Part shown: in pieces, positions 20,321 to 27,913 of the stretch
How the letters are laid out: the number at the start of each line of letters is the position of its first letter
Numbering within the stretch: position 1 is the first letter of the stretch
The notes under the pieces: model-generated
What the model was told of the DNA's origin: nothing
Database searches by the model: none
The model's input: only the letters and a program-made list of their open reading frames with translations
Translations under genes and position numbers: made by a program
Assembly (NCBI GenBank): GCA_964458935.1
Contig: CAYWKS010000031.1
Location: 1-31,623 of the forward strand
Direction of reading: 5' to 3'
DNA: 31,623 nucleotides
From: CAYWKS01 sp964458935
GTDB lineage: Bacteria; Planctomycetota; Phycisphaerae; Phycisphaerales; Zrk34

Positions 20321-21555
20321 TAGCGGCTCGATGCGCGCGCGAACCTGAGCCAGTCCTGTTCGATCGGGTCGACGGGTCCGAACGCCTTGACGAAGTCGTC
20401 GACGAGCGTGTCGGGATCGCGCCGACCGGCGGGGCGGGTGAGCATGTGGTGGATGTAATCGCGCAGTTGATTGGGGCGGCTGTTGTAGAGGTAGCGGAAC
20501 ATCCCCCAGGCCTGGGCGTAGGCGACCTTCCGCGGGTGGTCGCCGTCGGGCGGGCTCGCCAGCCTCAGGAACTGCTGCAGCGGGTAGAGTTGGCCACGGG
20601 TGAAGGCCCGCTTGAGGTGAAAGCGGCGCTGGCGGTTGTCGTGCATCGGACCGAACGGCGCCCCGGGGTGCGTCGTTTCGAAGCAGGTGGCCAGGCCCTC
20701 GCTGAACCAGAACGGGTACTGCACGTCGCGGCGTTGGATGCCGGTGTTGAAGGCGAGCTGGTGGACCGCCTCGTGGATGGTCTGCTGGATGTTGCCCCAG
20801 GCGCCGATGGTCTCGTACCGGCGCTGGACCCGGTTGAGCTCGCGCTGGGCGGTGGTGAGTTCGGACGCGCCACGGCCGTCGCCGGGCCGCGCGCCGGCCA
20901 GCCGATCGACCCGCTTGCGGAGCTGGTCCATTTCCTCGGCGAGCTCGTCCATCTGCGGGCTCGTTGCGAAGTTGAACATGGCGATGCGGTTCGTGCGCGA
21001 GGAGTAGTAGCCGGCGGGCCATTCGGCGTCGAGCCGATCCACCGATCTGGCGTAACCGAGGAAGTCCTCGTGTTCGGCGAACAGGACGCATTCGAGCCGG
21101 CGTTCGAGCGGGTAGGGCTTCAGCCCCTTGCCTTTGAACTGGGTGATGAACGCGTCGTAAGTCTTCTCGAGCAGCGTCTGCCGGGCCTCGGCCCAACGGT
21201 CGGGTGCGTCGTGGAGAACCAGGTAGTGCCGGGACTGCCGCAGTCGCCAGCCCGAGGGGAACTGCTTGGCGAGTCGATCGCGCTGTTCGGGGTCGTCGGC
21301 GATGCCGCGCGCCCTGTCGATGATCCACAACTGGCGGTAGGCCAGGTCATGGCCCGGCCGGGCGCGCAGCACCGCTCGGTAGGCGTGCTCGGCCCGGTCG
21401 ACGTCGCCGGCGCGGATGGCGTCGGCCGCCTCCTCCAACGCCCGATCCACCTGGGCGGGGCTGATCGCGCCCGGGTCGAGTTGGGCGGCCGCGTCGCTGC
21501 CGGCCAGCAGCGCCAGGAGACAGAGGATCGTTACGCCGGCGCGGGGCAATGCCAT
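20320..21555 (-). CDS. DUF1570 secreted metallopeptidase-like protein
   Basis: The 411-residue product has a signal peptide (hydrophobic residues 8-18, cleavage probably after DAAA or nearby). A tetratricopeptide-like helical segment (about 35-80) follows. The central region contains SRHYLVLHD and KTYDAFITQFKGKG, typical of DUF1570. A zinc-protease signature TIHEAVHQLAFN has HEAVH at 261-265, with a downstream FWFSEGLATCFE whose Glu286 is well placed as the third metal ligand of a gluzincin. Between residues 203 and 250 there is a charged coiled-coil-like insert. It is probably a periplasmic or surface peptidase; substrates are unknown. The ATG at 21555 lacks a Shine-Dalgarno site but has TACCGT six bases upstream. 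It diverges from the toroid enzyme at 21742. Confidence 0.82.
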   Translation of the reverse strand: MALPRAGVTILCLLALLAGSDAAAQLDPGAISPAQVDRALEEAADAIRAGDVDRAEHAYRAVLRARPGHDLAYRQLWIIDRARGIADDPEQRDRLAKQFPSGWRLRQSRHYLVLHDAPDRWAEARQTLLEKTYDAFITQFKGKGLKPYPLERRLECVLFAEHEDFLGYARSVDRLDAEWPAGYYSSRTNRIAMFNFATSPQMDELAEEMDQLRKRVDRLAGARPGDGRGASELTTAQRELNRVQRRYETIGAWGNIQQTIHEAVHQLAFNTGIQRRDVQYPFWFSEGLATCFETTHPGAPFGPMHDNRQRRFHLKRAFTRGQLYPLQQFLRLASPPDGDHPRKVAYAQAWGMFRYLYNSRPNQLRDYIHHMLTRPAGRRDPDTLVDDFVKAFGPVDPIEQDWLRFARASSR

Positions 21556-21667
21556 GCGGTTACGGTACCCCGCCGCCGACGGGCGGGCCAGCGCAGCCGG
21601 TGGGATGGGTTGGATTTCCCACTTTCACACCGACCGCCGCCGGGGCGGCAGGCGCCCGGACCTCCGC

Positions 21668-21696
21668 TGGACGAATGGGTCTGCCTTCGCCACAAT
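21668..21696 (+). promoter_or_regulatory. Candidate promoter of the barrel-enzyme gene
   Basis: TGGACG (21668-21673) and CACAAT (21691-21696) are 17 bases apart, each matching consensus at four of six positions. The predicted leader is about 39 bases and includes AAGGGAG before the ATG. Confidence 0.35.
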
Positions 21697-21741
21697 GGCT
21701 CGCTCTGCCCCGCATGGGGGACTTAAGGGAGTCTGCGTTCG

Positions 21742-23952
21742 ATGCAGTTGATGACCTGGCCTGTGGCTCGTCTGGGATCGCGATTCGGGCTGTTGGTTGA
21801 GCCCCACCACCGCCGGGTGATGCACTCGGCGCTGGGCCGGTTCATGGACCAACCGCTCGACCTGGCGGTCGGGCTGGTCGAGCCGGATGGCACCGAGCGT
21901 GTCCTGCCGTTCACGCAGCATGGCAAGCTGCTCTACGCCTGCGAGCAATTCGAGCGCAACAATTCCATTACCTTTCGGGGGTATGACGAAAAGCTGGGCC
22001 TGAAGTTCGAGATGAACTTTCACAGCGTCTTTTATCCGCAAGACGAGCAGCTATGCATCCTGCCGGCGTTCTACCTGGAGATGCGGATCACCGGGCTGAA
22101 GCGGATCCGCTGGCTGTGGCAGGGCGACAGCGACCTGAACCAGGTGCGCCTGTTCCTGCGCATCAATCGCCCCGACACCGAGGTGACGGCGACCGACGGC
22201 CGCATCGACATGCGGTACGACGTGCCGCTGGCGCCGAGGTACGAGCGGACCGGGTACGAGAACCCCAACCCGCGGAAAGTCGAAGGCGAGGTCGGCGTCG
22301 CGCACGTCGCCGAACGGATCCAGAGCATCAACGAAGGCGCGACCGCCTACGCGGACGAGCACGGGTACGGCCTGGCGCTGGACCTGCCCGTGACGCGCGA
22401 GGGCAGCGGGACCAAGTGGCGGCTGGTCTGGGCCGCCCACACGCCCGATCCGATCATGCAGGTCCGCGGCACGCCCGCACGCTTCCGCTATAACCGCTAC
22501 TGGCCCGACCTGGACGCGGTGATGGAATCGGCGCTGGCCAACCGCGATGAGAATCTCGCACACTCACGGCGGTTCGAGAAGCTGCTCGAGCAGGCCCCGC
22601 TCATCCTCGCCCGCCGCCACCTGATCAGCCTCGGTTTCCAGAGCTACCTGTCGAACACCTTCTGGTGCGACGTCGAGGACGGCGGTGAATGGTTCAGCAA
22701 CTGGGAAGGCACGTGCATGTTCCACTCGACCGTCGACGTGGAATACAACCTCGCGATGCTCTACTTCGCGATCTGGCCGGACCTGCTGCTCAAGACCGTC
22801 AACCAATGGGTGCACTACGGCAAGGCCCACGCCGACTCCGGCGGGATGATCCTCAGCCACGACATGGGCCGCATGCTCCCCGCGGACGGCCAGAAGTACC
22901 CGCACGACATGCCGGTCGAGGAGAACGCCAACTTCCTGCTGTTGCTGCACGCCTACTGCCACTGGACCGGCGACACCGAGCCGATCCGCCGGCACGCCGA
23001 CTTCGTCGGGCGGCTGGTCGACTACCTGATCTGGACCGACCGCGACGAGTCGGGCTTCCCCTCGGAGGGCACGGCGAACACGATCGACGACGCCACGCCC
23101 GCCGTGCAGTTCTCGCACAAGCAGACGTACCTGGCGATCAAGCGCGTGACGGCGCTGCTGTCGGCGGCGGACCTGTTGACGCGCGCCGGCGATGAGCAGC
23201 GCGCCACGACCTGCCGCGACACCGTCCGCAAGGACGTGCCGAAGATCGAATCCGAGGCGTGGCTGGGCGACCACTTCGCCGTGTGCGTCGAGCGCGACAC
23301 GGCGGGGCTGACCGACGTCTGGACCGGCAAGCCGCTGCTCATGGGTGAACTGGAGGGCTGGGACGCGTATTCGATCTACACGGCCAACGGGCTGCTGCTG
23401 CCGCAGATGGCCAATGGTCGGTGCCCGTTCGACGTGGACAAGCTGCAGACCGACATCACCAACGCCTTGCGCGAGACGCTGACGGCGTACGGTTGCAGCC
23501 ACAGCTCGACCGATCCGCTCAACGTCTGGGTGAGCCAGAACATCTGGCGGGACCTGGTGGGCCGGTACCTGGGCGCGACCGTGCCGAGCATCGACAGCCG
23601 CTACTGGGACCTTCAGGTCTACAGCAACACCGCCGAGCAGTCGCTGGGCTTCATCGACACGTACATCGGGAACGAACTGGCGTTCTACCCGCGTGGCGCG
23701 GCGGCGTTCGGGTACTTCCTTTCGGGCCCGCGGATTCGCATCGACCGCCTGGCCGACCGCGACAGCGGGGCGGCGATCTCGGTCCAGCCGGACCTGCATC
23801 GCCACAGCCGCTGGCCGCTGCTGCCGCTGGCCGACTGGAAGGCCGGCAAGATCCCCGTCTGCGTTGTCGACGGCGAGGGCCGCGTCACCATCGAAGGCGA
23901 GATCGAGAACGTCACCGTGCTCAACGCCACCGAGGAACCGGCGGACGGTTGA
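21742..23952 (+). CDS. (alpha/alpha)6-barrel enzyme related to GH52 and glutaminase-A (DUF4965) families
   Basis: The 736-residue product has no signal peptide and should be cytoplasmic. The N-terminal ~280 residues are a beta-sandwich. The C-terminal part is a helical barrel with motifs shared by GH52 xylosidases, GH116 glucosidases and fungal glutaminase-A proteins: SNWEGTCMFHSTVDVEYNLAML (Glu322), ILSHDMGRMLP (HDMG 373-376), MPVEENANFLLLLHAYCHWTGD (390-411) and ANTIDDATPAV (Asp449/Asp450). It then has QTYLAIKRVTALLSAADLL and an NELAFYPRGAAAFGYF end. In GH52 a Glu and an Asp at comparable places are catalytic, so Glu322 and Asp449/450 are candidates. Substrate is unknown. AAGGGAG lies 10 bases before the ATG. 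Confidence 0.72.
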   Translation: MQLMTWPVARLGSRFGLLVEPHHRRVMHSALGRFMDQPLDLAVGLVEPDGTERVLPFTQHGKLLYACEQFERNNSITFRGYDEKLGLKFEMNFHSVFYPQDEQLCILPAFYLEMRITGLKRIRWLWQGDSDLNQVRLFLRINRPDTEVTATDGRIDMRYDVPLAPRYERTGYENPNPRKVEGEVGVAHVAERIQSINEGATAYADEHGYGLALDLPVTREGSGTKWRLVWAAHTPDPIMQVRGTPARFRYNRYWPDLDAVMESALANRDENLAHSRRFEKLLEQAPLILARRHLISLGFQSYLSNTFWCDVEDGGEWFSNWEGTCMFHSTVDVEYNLAMLYFAIWPDLLLKTVNQWVHYGKAHADSGGMILSHDMGRMLPADGQKYPHDMPVEENANFLLLLHAYCHWTGDTEPIRRHADFVGRLVDYLIWTDRDESGFPSEGTANTIDDATPAVQFSHKQTYLAIKRVTALLSAADLLTRAGDEQRATTCRDTVRKDVPKIESEAWLGDHFAVCVERDTAGLTDVWTGKPLLMGELEGWDAYSIYTANGLLLPQMANGRCPFDVDKLQTDITNALRETLTAYGCSHSSTDPLNVWVSQNIWRDLVGRYLGATVPSIDSRYWDLQVYSNTAEQSLGFIDTYIGNELAFYPRGAAAFGYFLSGPRIRIDRLADRDSGAAISVQPDLHRHSRWPLLPLADWKAGKIPVCVVDGEGRVTIEGEIENVTVLNATEEPADG

Positions 23953-24006
23953 TCGGATCATCGCGCCGGCCCTGGTTGGAGTGGATCGACCGGTCCCTCG
24001 CCCCGC

Positions 24007-24012
24007 TATAAT
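24007..24012 (+). promoter_or_regulatory. TATAAT -10 box immediately before mnmG
   Basis: A perfect TATAAT ends 7 bases before the mnmG ATG, so a transcript from it would start at or next to the start codon. The surrounding CCGCTATAATCGCCCC (24003-24018) is repeated exactly before the DUF4230 gene. No -35 box is recognisable. Confidence 0.5.
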
Positions 24013-24019
24013 CGCCCCG

Positions 24020-25891
24020 ATGCGAGATGAGCGCTTCGACATCCTCGTGGTAGGCGGTGGTCACGCCGGCGCCGAGGCGGCGTGGGCCGCGGCCAACCTG
24101 TTGCGTGCCGAGTTCGATGAATCGGCCGGCCGCACCGGTCACGTCGCGCTGGTCACCCTGGACCGGGCGAAGATCGGGCAGATGTCGTGCAACCCGGCGA
24201 TCGGCGGGCTGGCCAAGGGCCAGATGGTTCGCGAGATCGATGCGCTGGGTGGGCTCATGTCGCACGCGATCGACGCGACCGGCATCCAGTTCCGCGTGCT
24301 CAACCGCTCCAAGGGCCCCGCGGTCCGCGGCCCGCGCGCCCAGGCGGACAAGTATGCCTATGCCCGCGAGGTCCGACGCCTGCTCGAGACACGCCCCAAC
24401 CTCCGGATCATTCCCGCCTCGGTCGAGTCGATCATGGTCGAAGACGGGTGCGTGGCCGGTCTGCGGGTCAGGTGCGGCGAATCGGGCGTCGCCAGCCTTC
24501 GCGCTCGCAGCGTGGTCCTCACCACCGGCACGTTCATGCGCGGCCTCATGCACACCGGCCTCCGCCAGACCGCCGGCGGGCGCGTCGGTGAAGCGTCGGC
24601 CACGCCGATCAGCGACGACCTGCGGCGGCACGGCTTCGAACTGGGTCGACTCAAGACCGGCACCCCGCCGCGCCTGGACGCCCGCACGATCGACTTCGAG
24701 GGGCTCGCAGAGCAGCCCGGCGACAACCCCCCCGAGCCGTTCAGCGATCTGACCGACCCGGCCCGTTTCCCCGCGATCACACAGCGGGTCTGCTGGACGA
24801 CGCAAACCAACCCGGCCATTCACGACGCGATCCGCGCCAACCTCGATCGGGCACCGATATACAACGGCCAGATCACCGCCGACTGCGGGCCGCGCTACTG
24901 CCCCAGCATCGAAGACAAAGTCGTGCGGTTCGCCGACAAGTCGGCCCATCACGTGTTTCTCGAACCCGAGTCGCTCACGACCGATGAGGTCTATTGCAAC
25001 GGGATTTCCACGTCGCTTCCGGCCGACGTGCAGGACCTGATGGTGGCCCACCTGCCGGGCTGCGAACGGGCGACGATCCTCCGGTACGGGTACGCGGTCG
25101 AGTACGACATGGTCTGGCCGCACCAGATCGACGCGACGACGATGACCAAGCGCGTGGCGGGGCTGTTCCTCGCGGGGCAGATCAATGGCACCAGCGGGTA
25201 CGAGGAAGCGGCGGGGCAGGGCCTGCTCGCCGGGCTCAACGCCGTCCGCTACCGGCGTGGCGATGACCTGGTTCGGCTGGGCCGCGACCAGTCGTACATC
25301 GGCGTGATGATGGACGACCTGGTGACCCGGATCCCCCGCGAGCCGTATCGCATGTTCACCAGTCGCGCCGAGCATCGGCTGCTGCTGCGGGCGGACAACG
25401 CGGCCGAGCGGCTGACCCCGGCCGGTCGCGATTGGGGCCTGGTCGATGATGAGCGGTGGGCTTGGTTCGAGCGTCGCCGCGAAGCGCGGCGGGCGCTGGA
25501 CGACTGCTTCCGCCGCCGCAAGGTCGATGGCAAGCGCATGGCCGACTGGCTGCGGCAGCCCGAGGTCGACGCGGATGCGGTGTTGGACAGACTCCATGGC
25601 GACCCGATGCCGGCGCAGGCCCGCGACCGGCGGCTGATCACCGCCATGCTCAGCGACGTCAAGTACGCCGGCTTCATCGAGCGCCACCGCCGCGACCACG
25701 ACCGCGTGGCGAAGATGGATCACCTGCCGATGCCCCAGCGCGTCGACTACACCGCGATCACCGGCCTGCGCAACGAGGCGCGGCACACGCTCGAACAGTT
25801 CCGCCCGGCGACGTTCGGCCAGGCCTCCCGCCTCGCCGGCATCACGCCCGCGGACATGACCGTCCTCACCCTCGCCCTCGGCAAACGCTGA
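24020..25891 (+). CDS. mnmG: tRNA uridine-5-carboxymethylaminomethyl modification enzyme MnmG (GidA)
   Basis: The 623-residue FAD protein works with MnmE to modify the wobble uridine (cmnm5U34) of certain tRNAs. The N-terminal FAD-binding motif VVGGGHAGAEAA (GGGHAG at 12-17) is followed by the family signatures QMSCNPAIGGLAKGQMVREID and GPAVRGPRAQADKYAY. Further hallmarks are LKTGTPPRLDA, PRYCPSIEDKVVRFADKSAHH and LFLAGQINGTSGYEEAAGQG. The C-terminal helical domain ends with LRNEARHTLEQFRPATFGQASRLAGITPADMTVL. Length matches the family (about 620-630). The ATG at 24020 places the FAD motif at the expected position; the upstream open frame is not conserved. There is no Shine-Dalgarno site. rsmG, its neighbour in many genomes, is not next to it. 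Confidence 0.97.
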   Translation: MRDERFDILVVGGGHAGAEAAWAAANLLRAEFDESAGRTGHVALVTLDRAKIGQMSCNPAIGGLAKGQMVREIDALGGLMSHAIDATGIQFRVLNRSKGPAVRGPRAQADKYAYAREVRRLLETRPNLRIIPASVESIMVEDGCVAGLRVRCGESGVASLRARSVVLTTGTFMRGLMHTGLRQTAGGRVGEASATPISDDLRRHGFELGRLKTGTPPRLDARTIDFEGLAEQPGDNPPEPFSDLTDPARFPAITQRVCWTTQTNPAIHDAIRANLDRAPIYNGQITADCGPRYCPSIEDKVVRFADKSAHHVFLEPESLTTDEVYCNGISTSLPADVQDLMVAHLPGCERATILRYGYAVEYDMVWPHQIDATTMTKRVAGLFLAGQINGTSGYEEAAGQGLLAGLNAVRYRRGDDLVRLGRDQSYIGVMMDDLVTRIPREPYRMFTSRAEHRLLLRADNAAERLTPAGRDWGLVDDERWAWFERRREARRALDDCFRRRKVDGKRMADWLRQPEVDADAVLDRLHGDPMPAQARDRRLITAMLSDVKYAGFIERHRRDHDRVAKMDHLPMPQRVDYTAITGLRNEARHTLEQFRPATFGQASRLAGITPADMTVLTLALGKR

Positions 25892-25899
25892 GCGGCCGC

Positions 25900-25905
25900 T
25901 ATAAT
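25900..25905 (+). promoter_or_regulatory. TATAAT -10 box before the DUF4230 gene
   Basis: A perfect TATAAT lies within CCGCTATAATCGCCCC (25896-25911), the same 16 bases found before mnmG. It would give a leader of about 25 bases to the ATG at 25938. No -35 box is clear. Confidence 0.5.
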
Positions 25906-25937
25906 CGCCCCTGCACTCGACCCGTCCGGACAGCGTC

Positions 25938-26648
25938 ATGATTGAACTCATCGCGGGATTGCTGATCGGTCTGGGCGCGGCGGTCGCCCTGGGCGTCGTC
26001 TGGCGCCGCAAGGCGCCGGGCCGAGGCGGGCCCAACATCGCCGTCCAGTCGTCCATCGAACAGATGCGATCGGTCGGCGAACTGGTCGTCTATCGGCTGG
26101 TCACCAAGGAGATCGTCACCGCCGCCGACCACACGTTCGGCGAAGCCGGCCGCCGATACCTCTCCTGGCTGGTCAGCGAGAAGAAGATGGCGATGATCTT
26201 CCAGTTCGGCATCGACTTCCGGTACAACCTGCGGTCGGGGCAGTTCCGGATCGAGGACCTCGGGGAGGGCGGCTACCGCCTGCACATGCCCGCCTGTCAC
26301 TACACGACGAGCATCCTGGACATCAGCTTCTACGACGAGCAGAATTCGCGATTCCTGCCGGCGCTGATCCCTGATCTGCTCAACCGGGCGCTCAGCGCCG
26401 GGTTCGACGAATCGGAGAAGAACCGGCTGAAGGAAGAGGCCCGCGCCGAGGCCGACCGCCTCGCCCAGGAGATGGTCGAGTCCATGCAGTCGGACGTGCA
26501 GCGATCGGCGCGGCAGACGCTCCAGGCCATCGCCCGGGGGTTCGGGGTCGACGAGGTCCAGATCGAGTTCGCCGAGCACCGGCCCGTCCTCGCCCAGATC
26601 AACATCTCCGACAAGGCCGACGCCCAGCTCGAGGGCAAGGGCGCGTAG
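25938..26648 (+). CDS. DUF4230 membrane-anchored protein
   Basis: The 236-residue product has one N-terminal transmembrane segment (about residues 4-22) followed by basic WRRKAPGRGG. The body then matches the DUF4230 pattern: SIEQMRSVGELVVYRLVTKEIVT, a MAMIFQFGIDFRYNL strand pair, YRLHMPACHYTTSILDISFYDEQ, a long charged helix (SEKNRLKEEARAEADRLAQEMV) and a final GFGVDEVQIEF strand. DUF4230 proteins are widespread, usually single-pass, and of unknown function. Topology is uncertain: the short N-terminus lacks positive charge and the RRK after the segment favours that side being cytoplasmic. It converges on the HTH-dockerin gene with 12 bases between them and has its own promoter. Confidence 0.78.
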   Translation: MIELIAGLLIGLGAAVALGVVWRRKAPGRGGPNIAVQSSIEQMRSVGELVVYRLVTKEIVTAADHTFGEAGRRYLSWLVSEKKMAMIFQFGIDFRYNLRSGQFRIEDLGEGGYRLHMPACHYTTSILDISFYDEQNSRFLPALIPDLLNRALSAGFDESEKNRLKEEARAEADRLAQEMVESMQSDVQRSARQTLQAIARGFGVDEVQIEFAEHRPVLAQINISDKADAQLEGKGA

Positions 26649-26660
26649 CCGGCCGGCGCA

Positions 26661-27152
26661 TCAGCGCGCGGGCCTGGCGCGTTGGCGCTGTTTCTGCTCG
26701 ACCATGCGGATCAGGATCTCCTGCACCATCGTCGAGTGCTCGACCACGTGGTTGAGCAGGGCGATCAGATCGACCAGGTCGTCCTTCCTGACCGTGCCCG
26801 CGGCGCAGGTCGAGCGGACGTGCATCAGCGATCGCCCGGCGTCGTGAACGACACGGATCGCCGCGTCCAGGGCGTCATCGGCGTCGACCTTCCCGTCGCG
26901 GTTGATGTCCAGCGACAGTTCGGCCGCCCGGACCCGCCAGCCCGTGCCGGTCGTGACCACCGCGAGCAGCGCCTCCTGCGCTCGCCGGTTCGGCAAGCCC
27001 CGGATGATCCGCCGCACCGCGTCGAAGTCGGGCTGACTCTTGCGGCCGATCCACCGGTACACCGTCGAATTGCTCACCCCGGCCAAGGACGCGATCTCGT
27101 CCACCGTCGTGTGCCGCCGATCGATCAACTGCTGCAACGTGCTGGCCAGCAT
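26661..27152 (-). CDS. Helix-turn-helix protein with a dockerin-type calcium loop
   Basis: The 163-residue product starts with a DNA-binding helix-turn-helix (TTVDEIASLAGVSNSTVYRWIGRKSQPDFDAVRRI, about residues 16-50), resembling Cro/CI or phage-type regulators. Next is LDINRDGKVDADDALDAAIRVV: residues 82-93 fit the dockerin/EF-hand loop DxNxDGxVxxxD exactly. A weaker second half (GTVRKDDLVDLIALLNHV, 119-136) looks like a degenerate partner helix. The end is a basic tail. There is no signal peptide, so the Ca-binding loop is predicted inside the cell, unlike true cellulosomal dockerins. The ATG at 27152 is preceded by GGGGAA; the longer in-frame start at 27278 adds no conserved residues. It may be a metal- or calcium-responsive regulator, but that is inference. 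Confidence 0.75.
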   Translation of the reverse strand: MLASTLQQLIDRRHTTVDEIASLAGVSNSTVYRWIGRKSQPDFDAVRRIIRGLPNRRAQEALLAVVTTGTGWRVRAAELSLDINRDGKVDADDALDAAIRVVHDAGRSLMHVRSTCAAGTVRKDDLVDLIALLNHVVEHSTMVQEILIRMVEQKQRQRARPAR

Positions 27153-27186
27153 GTCGGTTCCCCGTTGAATGTGTGAGGCGCCGGGG

Positions 27187-27192
27187 AGTTTA
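27187..27192 (-). promoter_or_regulatory. Candidate extended -10 box for the HTH-dockerin gene
   Basis: On the minus strand TGGTAAACT carries a TGn extension and the -10-like TAAACT. It would give a leader of about 28 bases with GGGGAA before the ATG. A TTGCAC lies 21 bases upstream, too far for a standard -35. Confidence 0.3.
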
Positions 27193-27244
27193 CCACGAAC
27201 GGGATTCACGAGTGTGCAAGCCCGCGGCGTCGTTTTGGCACCAT

Positions 27245-27272
27245 CGCCACCCCTTGCCGTGGTAGGGTGGCG
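27245..27272. repeat. Inverted repeat in the HTH/DUF309 divergent region
   Basis: CGCCACCC (27245-27252) and GGGTGGCG (27265-27272) are perfect 8-base arms around a 12-base spacer, in the 193-base divergent intergenic region. An overlapping GTGGT...ACCAC dyad lies just downstream. It may be an operator for the neighbouring regulator or a dispersed REP-like element; neither can be tested here. Confidence 0.4.
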
Positions 27273-27345
27273 CACCACTCAGGCATGGGCTTCCGAGGGT
27301 GACGCCACGAGGGCACGGGTCGCGCCGCACGCTTACCATGCGGGC

Positions 27346-27885
27346 ATGACCGAGCGCGCCGCGATCCAGCCGCAACCCCCGGCGGATGATCCGCCGCGGT
27401 ATACCGATGCGCCACTCCCGCCGTACCGCTTCGTACCCGGCGGGCCGTGGCCGCACCCGGTGCGCGACCCGGCTGGCCACATGCACAACACCCCCGACCC
27501 CGACGAACCGATCCTCCCGCCCGAGCGATGGGCCGATCAGCGCACTTACCTGCTCGGCGTCGATCTGTTCAACCACGCCTACTGGTGGGAAGCGCACGAA
27601 GCGTGGGAACACCTCTGGAAGCACGGGACCACAAGCGAACAGCGCGACTTCGCGCATGGCCTGATCCACCTCGCCGCCGCCCTGCTGAAGTGGCACCTCC
27701 GCAAGGAGCGCGGCGTCCGCATCCTCCTCGAACGCTGCCACGGCCGGCTCGACCCCGTCGCCGCGACGCATGATCGCTACATGGGCCTCGACGTCGGCGG
27801 GCTGCTCGGGCGAATCGACACCGCGGCGCTGGAACCTTTGCCCGCAACACCCGCCGCGCCGATCATCATCACGCTGACCGCTTGA
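27346..27885 (+). CDS. DUF309 domain protein
   Basis: The 179-residue product has a Pro-rich N-terminus of about 60 residues. The short helical DUF309 domain follows, with its signature GVDLFNHAYWWEAHEAWEHLWKHG and then DFAHGLIHLAAALLKWHLRKERGVRILLERC. The HE in WWEAHEAWE and the following conserved His and Lys give a possible active or binding site, but the family has no established activity. There is no signal peptide or membrane segment. The ATG at 27346 has no Shine-Dalgarno site; TACCAT ends six bases upstream, and the in-frame frame before it is not conserved. It diverges from the HTH-dockerin gene. Confidence 0.82.
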   Translation: MTERAAIQPQPPADDPPRYTDAPLPPYRFVPGGPWPHPVRDPAGHMHNTPDPDEPILPPERWADQRTYLLGVDLFNHAYWWEAHEAWEHLWKHGTTSEQRDFAHGLIHLAAALLKWHLRKERGVRILLERCHGRLDPVAATHDRYMGLDVGGLLGRIDTAALEPLPATPAAPIIITLTA

Positions 27886-27913
27886 TGACCCGTCACTGCA
27901 ACGCGTGAGCGGC

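Noticed and set aside
19361..21328. A 655-codon minus-strand frame spanning two genes
   Set aside because: It overlaps the membrane-protein gene on the other strand and part of DUF1570 in another frame, with biased Arg/Pro composition.
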